Positions 45,130 to 53,942 are shown, numbered from the stretch's first letter. The stretch is DNA of 64,000 nt from Mesorhizobium sp. L-2-11 (GCF_016756595.1 NZ_AP023257.1:558001-622000), one strand, 5' to 3'. Notes: generated by a model not told the origin, from the letters alone. Program-made: numbers and translations.

Positions 45130-46426
45130 CAGGGCTGTCCGGGGAAAGTTTTGAGTGAATCGAAATGCCACATGTGCATGCCCCGTAAAACGGGGTTTGT
45201 CCGTCTTTTCTCTGGTTGTCGAGACTCAGAAAAGGAACGGGGCATGCGCTTTGCACCTAGCATCTTCGGGCAGCTTCTTGAACCCATCGATCGGCGTCAA
45301 TTCCAAGCAATTGTGGATCGCCACGACGGGGATGCGTACGACAAATCGTTCAGAAGCTGGGATCATCTGGTGGCGCTGATCTATGCCCAGTTCTGCGGCA
45401 GCAGCAGCTTGCGTGGCCTGGAAGCCGGCTGGAACGCCAACAGCCAGCATCATTATCACCTGGGCAGCGGTCCGTTGATGCGTTCGACCTTGTCGGATGC
45501 CAACAGACGGCGTCCGGTCGCCATCTTTGCCGAGGCGTTCGGTCTGGTGGCGAACCTGCTCGACAGGCAAATGCGGCGCGAGGGCGAAGCGATGCTGCGG
45601 CTGATCGACTCGACCCCCATTCCGCTCGGCAAACTGTGCGATTGGGCCAAGTCGAACGGGCGCATCCGCGGCATGAAGGTGCATGTCGTCTATGACCCGA
45701 AGACCGACTGTCCGCGCATCCTCGACATCACCGACGCCAACGTCAACGACGCCCAGGTCGGTCGCCAGATCACGATCGAAGCTGGAGCGACCTACGTGTT
45801 CGACAAGGGCTACTGCCATTATGGCTGGTGGACGGCGATCGCCGAAGCCGGATCGATCTTCGTGACGCGGCCCAAATCCAACATGAGGCTGGCGCTGCTG
45901 CGTGATCGCCCTATAGCCGAGCCGCAGGGCGACGGCTTCCTGGTTGTGGAAGACAGTGAGGTAAGCTTGGTCAGCAAGGCTGCTTGCAAGCTGCCGATGC
46001 GGCTGCGTCGCCTGCGCGTTCAGCGCGAAACGGGCGACACCATCACGCTTTTGACCAACGATCTGGAGCGCTCTGCCGTCGAGATTGGACGGCTTTACAA
46101 AGGCCGCTGGCACATCGAGCTTCTGTTCCGATGGATCAAGCAGCACCTCAAGATCCGCAAGTTCCTCGGCAACAACGGCAATGCAATCCGCCTGCAACTC
46201 TTTGCCGCAATGATCGCCTTTGCGCTGCTGCGCATTGTCGCGCGCACCCGCCGCGTCACTATTCCTATCTTGAGGTTCACAGAACTGGTCGCTCAATACT
46301 TGTTCGGGCGGCGGAAACTGCACACCATCGATAAGCCGCCACCGGTCAATCCAAGCCGACCAAGGGACCGAGCCTCTCCCAATCAGATGGCCTTCATTTA
46401 TGAATAACTTTCCCCGGACAGCCCTG
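45130..46426 (+). mobile_element. IS4-family element, 1297 bp, with 9 bp target duplication
   Basis: The ends are perfect inverted repeats beginning CAGGGCTGTCCGGGGAAAGT. CTCAAGGGG is duplicated at 45121-45129 and 46427-46435; the border is ambiguous by one base because a C or G at the junction can be assigned to either side. It carries one transposase on +. It sits between the dehydrogenase and ATPase genes of the amino-sugar transporter operon, opposite in direction. Confidence 0.95.
45244..46407 (+). CDS. IS4-family transposase
   Basis: 387 aa from ATG 45244, with AAAGGAAC upstream. N-terminal block LEPIDRRQFQAIVDRHDGD (the DUF4372-like lead domain of this IS4 subgroup). The DDE core includes LRLIDSTPIPL (first Asp), DITDANVNDAQ (second Asp) and the Y-(2)-R-(3)-E-(6)-K signature as YKGRWHIELLFRWIK with the catalytic Glu. 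The frame is open further upstream to 45031 but that region includes the IS end. The ATG is part of an 11 bp inverted repeat with 45176-45186, which could shield it from read-in translation. Confidence 0.94.
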   Translation: MRFAPSIFGQLLEPIDRRQFQAIVDRHDGDAYDKSFRSWDHLVALIYAQFCGSSSLRGLEAGWNANSQHHYHLGSGPLMRSTLSDANRRRPVAIFAEAFGLVANLLDRQMRREGEAMLRLIDSTPIPLGKLCDWAKSNGRIRGMKVHVVYDPKTDCPRILDITDANVNDAQVGRQITIEAGATYVFDKGYCHYGWWTAIAEAGSIFVTRPKSNMRLALLRDRPIAEPQGDGFLVVEDSEVSLVSKAACKLPMRLRRLRVQRETGDTITLLTNDLERSAVEIGRLYKGRWHIELLFRWIKQHLKIRKFLGNNGNAIRLQLFAAMIAFALLRIVARTRRVTIPILRFTELVAQYLFGRRKLHTIDKPPPVNPSRPRDRASPNQMAFIYE

Positions 46427-46587
46427 CTCAAGGGGGGAGATTGGCAGCTTCGAGGCCGCGCGCCACTTTGCGGCGTTGATAGCTAGCGAAGGCAGTACCA
46501 ACATCTGATCTCCCCCCTGGAGGGGGAGATGGCCGGCAGGCCAGAGGGGGGCGCCGTAGAGCGCCACTACTTGCAAAAATTCCCCTA

Positions 46588-47649
46588 TCACAATTGCACC
46601 GCCTTCCCGCTGCGCACGCTTTCGTCGGCGGCAAGGCAGACGGCGAGCGACTTCACCGCGTCGTCCATATGGCGGGTGAGATCAATATCCTCGCGGATCG
46701 CCTTGAGCAGAAAAGCCTGTTCGCGGTCGCAGAGATCCTGATGGCCGGGCTCGCCCTCCATCGACAGCATCTCATCCGGCTTGGCGAATTTTCCGTCAGC
46801 GCCGGTCGCCGCGCTGTGCAGGCACAGCGTCGAGGTCTTGGTGTGGGTGTCGATGTCGTCGGATTTGACGCCCTCCTTCATGACGATCGACACACAGCCA
46901 TTCGGCGATATCACGTCCTTCACGAAGAACGCCGTCTCCGAGATCATCGGCCCCCAGCCGGCCTCGTACCAGCCGACCGAGCCATCGTCGAACAGCACCT
47001 GCAGGTGGCCGTAATTGTACATCGTGGGCGCAATCTCGTCGCTCAGTCTCAGCCCCATGCCGCGCACCTCGACCGGCCTGGCGTCGGTGATCTGCAGCAT
47101 GACGTCGAGATAGTGCACGCCGCAATCGACGATCGGCGACGTCGTGCGCATCAACTGCTTGTGCGTCTCCCAGCTATGGCCTGAGGATTGCTGGTTGAGG
47201 TTCATGCGGAACACGTAGGGGCCGCCGAGCTTGCGCGCCTCGGCGATCAGCCTGATCCAGGACGGATGATGGCGCAGGATGTAGCCGATCACCAGTTTTC
47301 TGCCGTTGGCCCTGGCTGCCGCGACGGCGCGTTTGGCATCCGCCACCGTCGTCGCCAGCGGCTTTTCGACAAAGACATGGCAGCCGGCCTCGAACGCCTT
47401 GACCGCATAGTCGGCATGGCTGTCGGAATAGGTGGCAATGCAGGCGATATCTGGTTTTTCGTCGCGCAGCGCCTCGTCGAAGGAGCGCCTGATGCCATAG
47501 CTGGAAAGCCCGGCCGGCAGCGGCACGTCCGAACGGTTGACCAGTGCGGCGATCTCGAAGCCCGGATTAATATGATAGGCCAGCGCATGGCTGCGGCCCA
47601 TATTGCCGAGCCCGGCGACGACGACGCGAAGAGGTTTTTGCGAGCTCAC
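46588..47649 (-). CDS. Gfo/Idh/MocA-family oxidoreductase
   Basis: 353 aa from GTG 47649, overlapping the permease stop by 4 nt (GTGA), with GGAG upstream. The N-terminal Rossmann fold starts LRVVVAGLGNMGRSHALAY. VFVEKPLATTVADAKRAV carries the EKP motif near residue 100, and the C-terminal part has HSWETHKQLMRTTSPIVDCG with the catalytic His/Asp region. An NAD(P)-dependent sugar or sugar-derivative dehydrogenase is expected; the setting suggests an amino-sugar or MurNAc-derived substrate. The frame upstream of 47649 is antisense-like and spurious. Confidence 0.92.
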   Translation of the reverse strand: MSSQKPLRVVVAGLGNMGRSHALAYHINPGFEIAALVNRSDVPLPAGLSSYGIRRSFDEALRDEKPDIACIATYSDSHADYAVKAFEAGCHVFVEKPLATTVADAKRAVAAARANGRKLVIGYILRHHPSWIRLIAEARKLGGPYVFRMNLNQQSSGHSWETHKQLMRTTSPIVDCGVHYLDVMLQITDARPVEVRGMGLRLSDEIAPTMYNYGHLQVLFDDGSVGWYEAGWGPMISETAFFVKDVISPNGCVSIVMKEGVKSDDIDTHTKTSTLCLHSAATGADGKFAKPDEMLSMEGEPGHQDLCDREQAFLLKAIREDIDLTRHMDDAVKSLAVCLAADESVRSGKAVQL

Positions 47650-48485
47650 TTGACCGCTCCCGAAGTAATGCCGCGGATCAGCTGCCGCGAGAAGATGACG
47701 TAGAGGATCAGCACCGGCATGATCGCCAGCGACAGCGCCGCCAGGATGGCGTTCCAGTTGGTGACGAACTGGCCGAGGAACAGCTGGGCGCCGAGCGTCA
47801 CCGTCTTGGTCTCTTCCGACGGCGCCAGGATCAGCGGAAACCACAGATCGTTCCAGATCGGGATCATAGTGAAGACGGCGACCGTCGCCATCGACGGCCG
47901 CACCAGCGGCAGCACCAGCCGGAAGAAAATGGTGTATTCGGACAGGCCGTCGATGCGGCCGGCGTTCTTCAGATCGTCGGAGACCTGCTTCATGAATTCC
48001 GACAGGATGAAGACGGCGAGCGGCAGGCCTTGCGCGGTATAAACCAGGATCAGCGCCGTCAGCGTGTTGACCAGCCCGCTCGCCACCATCAATTGCAGGA
48101 TGGCGACGGTGCCGAGGCGGATCGGGATCATGATGCCGAGGGCGAGATAAAGCCCCATCAGCGAATTGCCGCGAAAGCGGTATTCCGACAGCGCAAAGGC
48201 GGCCATCGCGCCGAACAACAGCACGAAGAACAGCGAGGCGACGGTGACGACAAGGCTGTTCTGGAAATAGTGAATGAAATCGCCCTGGCCGATGACGGTG
48301 GTGTAGCCGATCAGGTCGAAGGTTTTCGGGGTCGGCGGCGTCAGCGGCGCGCCGAAGATGCCGGCGCGGGATTTAAACGAATTCATGATGACGATGATCA
48401 CCGGAAACAGCGCGATCACCGTGTAGGTCAACAGCACCGCATGGGCGCCGATGGTGCGGGGCAGGGAATGGGTGGCCGTGCTCAT
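47646..48485 (-). CDS. Sugar ABC permease, MalG/UgpE type
   Basis: 279 aa with six predicted membrane spans. FPVIIVIMNSFKSRAGIF in the first span/loop and the EAA loop KNAGRIDGLSEYTIFFRLVLPL (about 190-211; DGLSE core) are typical of CUT1 MalG-type subunits. It ends with LIRGITSGAVK, family-like. Coupled to the dehydrogenase gene. Confidence 0.94.
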   Translation of the reverse strand: MSTATHSLPRTIGAHAVLLTYTVIALFPVIIVIMNSFKSRAGIFGAPLTPPTPKTFDLIGYTTVIGQGDFIHYFQNSLVVTVASLFFVLLFGAMAAFALSEYRFRGNSLMGLYLALGIMIPIRLGTVAILQLMVASGLVNTLTALILVYTAQGLPLAVFILSEFMKQVSDDLKNAGRIDGLSEYTIFFRLVLPLVRPSMATVAVFTMIPIWNDLWFPLILAPSEETKTVTLGAQLFLGQFVTNWNAILAALSLAIMPVLILYVIFSRQLIRGITSGAVK

Positions 48486-48532
48486 TGGAAAGTCTCCTGA
48501 CGAGCTGCATTTCCAATGGATGGCGCCAAGGC

Positions 48533-48688
48533 ACCCCCCTCTGTCCTGCCGGACATCTCCCCCTCAAGGGGGGAGATCGGCAGCTTCAGCCTGGCGACTT
48601 CTCTTGCAACGTTGAAAAGTAGCGAAAGCGATGCGGCAGTCCAATCTCCCCCCTTGAGGGGGAGATGGCCGGCAGGCCAGAGGGGGGT
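48533..48688. repeat. Palindromic intergenic repeat, family B copy 3
   Basis: CCCCCCTCTGTCCTGCCGGA and CATCTCCCCCTCAAGGGGGG with complementary right arm, between the two permease genes. Confidence 0.85.
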
Positions 48689-48711
48689 GTTCAAGCTCGA
48701 CATCGCGCCCC

Positions 48712-49635
48712 CTAGAACTGGTAGCGACGCAGGCGCGTCTGGACGAGGAAGAGGTAGACGCAGACGCCGCCAAGGATGATCAGGAACATCATCGTGGCGA
48801 TCGCCGCGCCCATGTTGGGATCGCCGATTTGCAGCTGGAAACCGAAGAAGGCGCGGTAGAGGAAGGTGCCGAGAATGTCGGTCGAATAATTCGGCCCGGC
48901 CAGCGCGCCCTGCGCGGTGTAGATCAGGTCGAAGGCGTTGAAATTGCCGACGAAGGTGAGGATCGAGATGATGCCGATCGACGGCAGGATCAGCGGCAGC
49001 TTGATCTTCCAGAATTGCGACATGCCGGTGATGCCGTCGCATTCGGCGGCTTCGATCACCTCGTCGGGGATCGACAGCAGCGCGGCATAGATCAGCATCA
49101 TCGGGATGCCGACGAACTGCCACACCGAGATCAGGCTGAGCGTGGTCAGCGCATATTGCTCCTTGCCGAGCCACGGCGTGAACAGGCTTTTGAGGCCGAC
49201 GAGATCCATCAGGTTCGGCGCCACGCCCCACAGCGGCGACAGGATCAGCTTCCAGGCGAAGCCGACGATGACGAAGGACAGGATCGTCGGCACGAAGATG
49301 GCTGTGCGGTAGAAGGCGGAGAATCTCAGCCGTGGGCTGGACAGAAGTGCGGCCAAAAGCACGCCGATCGGGTTCTGCACCAGCATGTGGATGATGAAGA
49401 ACCAGACATTGTTCCTCAGCGCGTTCCAGAAGCCCACGGACCAGTTCGGATCGCCGAACAGCGTGCGGAAGTTTGCCAGTCCCACGAAGACCTGGGACTG
49501 GTCGATGTTGCGGAACAGCGAGAGCTGCAGCGTGCCGGCCAGCGGCAGGATCATGATCGCCGTATAGACCAGCACCGCCGGCGCCAGGAAGACGCCGATA
49601 TGCCAGCGGAACGGTCGTTTCGGTGCTGCGGCCAT
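48712..49635 (-). CDS. Sugar ABC permease, MalF/UgpA type
   Basis: 307 aa, six predicted spans. N-terminal LAPAVLVYTAIMILPLAGTL and the EAA loop EAAECDGITGMSQFWKIKLPL (about 194-214) define the CUT1 MalF-type subunit. It lies 226 bp after the binding-protein gene, with repeats between. Confidence 0.94.
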   Translation of the reverse strand: MAAAPKRPFRWHIGVFLAPAVLVYTAIMILPLAGTLQLSLFRNIDQSQVFVGLANFRTLFGDPNWSVGFWNALRNNVWFFIIHMLVQNPIGVLLAALLSSPRLRFSAFYRTAIFVPTILSFVIVGFAWKLILSPLWGVAPNLMDLVGLKSLFTPWLGKEQYALTTLSLISVWQFVGIPMMLIYAALLSIPDEVIEAAECDGITGMSQFWKIKLPLILPSIGIISILTFVGNFNAFDLIYTAQGALAGPNYSTDILGTFLYRAFFGFQLQIGDPNMGAAIATMMFLIILGGVCVYLFLVQTRLRRYQF

Positions 49636-49675
49636 GCGTTCGGTCTCTGCTGATCAGGTCTTGCCGCCAAAGGGT

Positions 49676-49850
49676 GCGGCGCCTCCCTCCCCCTCGAGGG
49701 GAGGGTGCCTCGCGAAGCGAGGCGGGTGGGGTCGGTCAAGGCAGCGCGCCATCGTTTCGACCGCGCCTTCCGGCAACGATCAGGTTGCGGCCCGTCTCCA
49801 CCGACCCCCTCTGTCGCCTTCGGCGACATCTCCCCCTCGAGGGGGGAGAT
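49676..49850. repeat. Repeat-derived hairpins between binding-protein and permease genes
   Basis: CTCCCTCCCCCTCGAGGGGA plus TCGCGAAGCGA at 49683-49725, then a half copy of family B (CCCCCTCTGTCGCCTTCGGC with CTCCCCCTCGAGGGGGGAGA) at 49804-49850. The hairpin arms could weaken downstream expression relative to the binding protein, as is common in ABC operons. Confidence 0.65.
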
Positions 49851-49861
49851 AGCGCTCGTTC

Positions 49862-51121
49862 TTACTTCGCCGGCTTATACCAGCTGTCGAGGCCGTCCTG
49901 CAGCTTCTTGGCGGCAGCTTCCGGCGTGACGGTGCCGTTGATGACGTTGGCCGATTCAACCCAGGTCTCGTTCTCGAGGTTCGGCGTGCCGCGCCCCAGG
50001 ATCTGGTAGGTCGAGCGGATCGTCGACTTGCACTTGTCGCGCCAGGAGACGAATTCCTGGGCCAGCGGGTCTTCCATTTTCACCGGCGTGTTGTTCAGGC
50101 TGAAGAAGCCCGGCAGCGCGTTGGCGTAGATGGTGGCGAAATCCGGCGAGGCGACCCAGGTCAGGAAGGTCTTGGCCGCATCCGCATTCTTCGACGCCGC
50201 ATTGAGGCCCATGCCGATGTCGGTGTGGTCGGAGATGTAGCAGGTGTCGCCGGCCTTCTGCACCGGCGGCGGGAAGGCGCCCATCTTGAACTGGGCCTGG
50301 GTGTTGAACAGCGCGATCTCCCACGAGCCGGCAGGGTAGATGGCGGCGCGGCCAAGCGTGAACAGGTTCTGGCTGTCCGGATAGGTCTGTGCCTCAAAGC
50401 CGTCGCCGAGATAGGGCTTCCATTTGGCGAGTTCGGCAAAGGGCGCGACCCACTGCGGGTCGGTCAGTTTTTGCTCGCCCTTGATCAGCGCGGTGCGGCC
50501 TTCCTCGCCCTTCCAGTAGTTCGGGCCGATGTTCTGGTAGCCCATGGTCGCGGCTTCCCAGAGATCCTTGGTGCCCATCGCCATCGGGATGTAGGTGCCG
50601 TCGGCCTTGATCTTGTCGAGCGCGGCGTAGAACTCCTCATTGGTGGTCGGCACCTTGATGCCGAGCTGGTCGAAGGCGTCCTTGTTGTAGATGAAGCCGT
50701 GGATGACCGAAGCCATCGGCACGCAGAAGGTCGCCTTGCCGTCGTCGGTCTGCCAGGCGGCCTTGGCGACGTCGGAAAAATTCTCCATGCCGGGCAACGT
50801 CGAGATATCGGCAAGATTGCCCTTCTTGAACAGTTCCAGCGACTTGTCGAACGGGCGGCAGGTGATCAGGTCGCCGGCCGAACCGGCGGCGAGCTTGGCG
50901 CCGAGTGCCGCGTCATATTCGGTCGGCGCCGACGGCGCGAACACCACCTTGATGCCCGGGTTCTTGGCCTCAAAAGCCGGGATCAGCTTGTCCTTCCAGA
51001 TGGCAAGGTCGTCGCCGCGCCAGCTTTCGATGTTGAGCGTTACGTCCTGGGCATAGGCCATTCCGGCCGAGCCGAGAATGCTGGTGCCGAGAAGCAGTGC
51101 CGTCAGTAGTTTGGTTGTCAT
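49862..51121 (-). CDS. Sugar ABC transporter substrate-binding protein
   Basis: 419 aa with signal peptide (MTTKLLTALLLGTSILGSAG, cleavage AYA-QD). SBP_bac_1 fold: VTLNIESWRGDDLAIWKDKL, then YDAALGAKLAAGSAGDLITC, FIYNKDAFDQLGIKVPTTNEE and YPAGSWEIALFN. The genomic setting with murQ and nagA points to GlcNAc, MurNAc or an oligomer as ligand. The start is 2 nt after the murQ stop, with AGGGAG upstream. Confidence 0.94.
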   Translation of the reverse strand: MTTKLLTALLLGTSILGSAGMAYAQDVTLNIESWRGDDLAIWKDKLIPAFEAKNPGIKVVFAPSAPTEYDAALGAKLAAGSAGDLITCRPFDKSLELFKKGNLADISTLPGMENFSDVAKAAWQTDDGKATFCVPMASVIHGFIYNKDAFDQLGIKVPTTNEEFYAALDKIKADGTYIPMAMGTKDLWEAATMGYQNIGPNYWKGEEGRTALIKGEQKLTDPQWVAPFAELAKWKPYLGDGFEAQTYPDSQNLFTLGRAAIYPAGSWEIALFNTQAQFKMGAFPPPVQKAGDTCYISDHTDIGMGLNAASKNADAAKTFLTWVASPDFATIYANALPGFFSLNNTPVKMEDPLAQEFVSWRDKCKSTIRSTYQILGRGTPNLENETWVESANVINGTVTPEAAAKKLQDGLDSWYKPAK

Positions 51122-51123
51122 GC

Positions 51124-52081
51124 TCAGTCTCCCTGTTGACCTTTTTCAGGTTCGGTTTTGAGAACAGAGGTTTTGCGCCCCATGCTCCCCTCGATCGCGG
51201 AAAGCGCCGGGCGCAGCTTGTGGCCGGTGCCTTCCAGTATCTTCTGCGCCGCATCGGCGCTGGCGGCGCCGGCGGCGAGTAGAATGGCTGTCTTGACGGC
51301 GCCGCCGCTGTTCTCGAGCAGGCGTGCCGCATCGTCCCTGTCGCGTCCGCTGATGGCGGCAACGATGCGGGCGGCGCGCTCGCGCAGCTTGATGTTGTCG
51401 GCCATGAGATTGACCATATAGCCGTCATGGACATGGCCAAGATGGATGGCGGCCAGCGTCGACAGCATGTTTAGCGCGATCTTCTGGGCGGTGCCGGCGC
51501 CCATGCGCGTCGAGCCGGCGATCAGCTCCGGCGGTGTTTCGAGCAATATGGCGATGTCGGCCAGCCGAAGCAGCGGCGCATCCTTGTTGTTGGCGATGGC
51601 GATGGTCGCCGCACCGCAGCGCTTGGCGTCCTCGATCGCCCTGACCGCATAGGGCGTCGAGCCGCTGGCCGAGACCGCGATCAGGCAGTCGCCCTCCGCG
51701 ATGCCGGCAGCGGCAACCGCGGCAGAGGCTTCGTCGGTATCGTCCTCCGGCCCGCCGGACAGCGTCTTGAAGGCATCGTCGCCGCCGGCGATCAGGATGG
51801 CGATGCGGTCGCGCTTGATACCGAAAGTGCCCGGCAGTTCCAGCGCATCGGCCAGCGCCATCAGGCCCGAGCTGCCGGCTGCTGCGTAAGCGAGCTTGCC
51901 GCCGCTGTTCAACCGGCTGGCGATGATCTCGGCGGCTTGGGCGATGGCGGGAATGGCGCCGCGCACCGCCTTGGCGGCCTCGATCTGCGCGTTGGCCAAA
52001 GAGGAAAGGATGGCGTCCGGGGCCTGGATGTCCAGCCCCTCGGCATTCTGGTGAAGCGCTTCGGTGCGCGTTTCGCGCCAT
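51124..52081 (-). CDS. murQ: N-acetylmuramic acid 6-phosphate etherase, with apparent 1-nt frameshift at the start
   Basis: A SIS-domain etherase that splits MurNAc-6-phosphate into GlcNAc-6-phosphate and D-lactate. Body: TRTEALHQNAEGLDIQAPDA, KLAYAAAGSSGLMALADA, IAVSASGSTPYAVRAIEDA, and ELIAGSTRMGAGTAQKIALN (MurQ signature with its catalytic-region GSTRM). The body's frame has no start codon downstream of the operator. The well-placed ATG 52081 (GGAGGG upstream) is out of frame by one base. Deleting one A of the AAA at 52073-52071 would give MARTRTEALHQ, the expected MurQ start. Otherwise translation would need the remote ATG 52194, beyond the operator. First gene of the transporter operon. 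Confidence 0.8.
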
Positions 52082-52106
52082 CCGCTTTCCCTCCAATCCG
52101 CAAAAC

Positions 52107-52125
52107 AATACCAAAAAAATACCAC
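52107..52125 (-). promoter_or_regulatory. Tandem operator in front of murQ
   Basis: On the - strand GTGGTATT (52125-52118) and TTGGTATT (52114-52107), 11 bp apart, as in the mirror pair at 52241-52259. It lies 26 nt upstream of ATG 52081. Likely bound by the GntR regulator encoded at 53160. Confidence 0.7.
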
Positions 52126-52240
52126 TTGTCCACACGCATTCGCGACTTCTCTGCCCTGAAATCGCCGCTCCGACAAAATGCATAGGTTTTTCAATCAAAT
52201 ACGCCTTAATCTTTTTGAAACGGAAATTAATCCTTGGCTA

Positions 52241-52259
52241 TTGGTATTTTATTGGTATT
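52241..52259 (+). promoter_or_regulatory. Tandem operator and promoter in front of the kinase gene
   Basis: TTGGTATT at 52241-52248 and again at 52252-52259, 11 bp apart. A possible promoter TTGGCT (52234-52239), 16 nt spacer, TATTAT (52256-52261) overlaps the second half-site, so binding would block transcription. Confidence 0.7.
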
Positions 52260-52281
52260 ATCCGCCCGGAGGAGACATCGC

Positions 52282-53163
52282 GTGAAATTCGTGCTTGGAA
52301 TCGATGGCGGCGGCACCAGCTGCAGGGCGGCTCTTGCAACAGTTGACGGCACTGTCGTCGGCCGCGCCAAGAGCGGTGCGGCCAACATCCGCACCGATCT
52401 CACCGGCGCCAGACCCAACATCGTCGAGGCGGCAAGGCAGGCCTTTGTCGCCGCCGGACAAAACCCCGAACTGATCCCGCAGACGCCGGCCGTCCTCGGC
52501 CTCGCCGGCGCCAATGTCGGCACTTACAGGCAGCAGCTCGAAGCCATCCTGCCGTTCAGCATCAGCCGTGTCGAGACCGACGCCGAGATCGCGCTTGAGG
52601 GCGCAGTCGGCTCCGGTGACGGCGCCATGGCCATCCTCGGCACCGGCACCGCCTATATGGCGCGCAAGGCCGGCAAGTCGCGCGCCATCGGCGGCTGGGG
52701 ATTCCAGGTCGGCGACCAGGGCAGCGGCGCCCGCATCGGCCGCGACCTGCTCGAGCAGACGCTGCTCGCCTATGACGGCATCCGCCAGGGATCGCCGCTG
52801 ACGCAGGCCATGCTCGCCATCTTCCGCGACAATCCCGAGGATCTGGTCGAGTTCACCACCAACGCAAAACCCGGCGATTTCGGCGGCTTCGCGCCAAAGG
52901 TCTTCGAGCATGCCGAAAAGGGCGACACCGTCGCCAACTGGATCCTCGACAAGGCGGTCGCCGATGTCGAGGCAGCACTTGGCGTGCTCGATCTCGGCGA
53001 CGACGCTCCGCTCTGCCTGCTTGGCGGGCTGGCGCCGCTCTATGCGCCGCGGCTGTCGGCGCGTTACCGGGCGCTGCTGAAGCCGCCGCTCGACGATGCG
53101 CTTGGCGGCGCCGTGCAGATGGCGGTGCGTGTCTTCGCCAAAGCAGCGGAGGCAACGCGATGA
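52282..53163 (+). CDS. N-acetylglucosamine/MurNAc kinase (BadF/BcrAD ATPase family)
   Basis: 293 aa from GTG 52282 with GGAGGAG upstream; the 16 upstream codons overlap the promoter and are discarded. ASKHA motifs: LGIDGGGTSCRAAL (phosphate 1), LGLAGANVG, ETDAEIALEGA, ILGTGTAYMARK (phosphate 2) and GGWGFQVGDQGSGARIGRDLL typical of GlcNAc kinases. It phosphorylates imported amino sugar at C6 to feed MurQ and NagA. The stop overlaps the GntR gene start. Confidence 0.9.
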   Translation: MKFVLGIDGGGTSCRAALATVDGTVVGRAKSGAANIRTDLTGARPNIVEAARQAFVAAGQNPELIPQTPAVLGLAGANVGTYRQQLEAILPFSISRVETDAEIALEGAVGSGDGAMAILGTGTAYMARKAGKSRAIGGWGFQVGDQGSGARIGRDLLEQTLLAYDGIRQGSPLTQAMLAIFRDNPEDLVEFTTNAKPGDFGGFAPKVFEHAEKGDTVANWILDKAVADVEAALGVLDLGDDAPLCLLGGLAPLYAPRLSARYRALLKPPLDDALGGAVQMAVRVFAKAAEATR

Positions 53164-53942
53164 GCGAAGCCGCCGACCAGATCTTCGCCATGCTGAAACA
53201 GTCGGCGCAAAGCGGCGCACCGCTCTATCTGCAGCTCAGGAAGAGCATCGAGGATGCCGTCAATCGCGGCCTGATCGGGCCGGGCGATGCGCTGCCGTCC
53301 GAGCGCGACATCGCCAGCAAGGCCGACATTTCGCGGGTCACCGTGCGCAAGGCGGTGCAGGATCTGGTCAAGGGCGGCATCCTTGTCCAGCGCCACGGCT
53401 CCGGCACCTTCGTCGCGCCGCGGATGGAGCGCGTCGAGCAGTCGCTGTCGCGGCTGACGTCGTTCACCGAGGACATGGCGCGGCGCGGCATGGCGGTGCA
53501 TTCGGCGTGGCTCGACCGCGGCCTCTATGCGCCCTCGCCGGACGAGATGATGGTGCTCGGCCTGTCGTCGAACGAATTGGTGGCGCGGGTGGCGCGCCTG
53601 CGCATTGCCAACGACACGCCGCTGGCGATCGAGCGCGCGGCACTGTCTGCCAGCGTGCTGCCCGACCCGGCGGGAATAGGGTCGTCGCTCTACGCGGCGC
53701 TGGAAACCACCGGCCATCGGCCGGTGCGGGCGGTGCAGCGCATTTCCGCCGCCAATCTCGGCGACGACGACGCGCGCCTGCTCGAAGTGCCGCCAGGCAT
53801 TGCCGGCCTGCACATCGAGCGTATTTCCTATCTGGCGAGCGGCAAGGTGATCGAATTCACCCGCTCGATCTACAGGGGCGACGCCTATGATTTCGTCGCC
53901 GAGCTCCGGCTGAGCGGGCCGGGCGAAGAGGGCCGGCCATGA
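53160..53942 (+). CDS. GntR-family (HutC subfamily) transcription regulator
   Basis: 260 aa. The N-terminal winged helix has PLYLQLRKSIEDAV, LPSERDIASKADISRVTVRK and LVQRHGSGTFVAPR (residues about 20-95). The C-terminal UTRA domain (DEMMVLGLSSNELVARVARL, then PLAIERAAL and IEFTRSIYRGDAYDF) binds a phosphorylated sugar, as in NagR/DasR. It lies within the operon it probably controls and overlaps both neighbours by 4 nt. Confidence 0.94.
   Translation: MSEAADQIFAMLKQSAQSGAPLYLQLRKSIEDAVNRGLIGPGDALPSERDIASKADISRVTVRKAVQDLVKGGILVQRHGSGTFVAPRMERVEQSLSRLTSFTEDMARRGMAVHSAWLDRGLYAPSPDEMMVLGLSSNELVARVARLRIANDTPLAIERAALSASVLPDPAGIGSSLYAALETTGHRPVRAVQRISAANLGDDDARLLEVPPGIAGLHIERISYLASGKVIEFTRSIYRGDAYDFVAELRLSGPGEEGRP

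Larger units (their letters stand above)
45076..46551. repeat. Family B repeat, copy 2, split by IS4-family element
   Basis: The left part is 45076-45129 and the right part 46427-46551. Removing the IS and one CTCAAGGGG restores CATCTCCCCCTCAAGGGGGG as in the intact copies. The left arm has an extra TTTGCCAAAACTTGGCA segment not seen in the others. Confidence 0.88.

Noticed and set aside
52081..52198. 257 aa frame starting near ATG 52081/52198 as an independent gene
   Set aside because: Beyond the start codon its product is Arg-rich out-of-frame translation of the conserved MurQ coding region.
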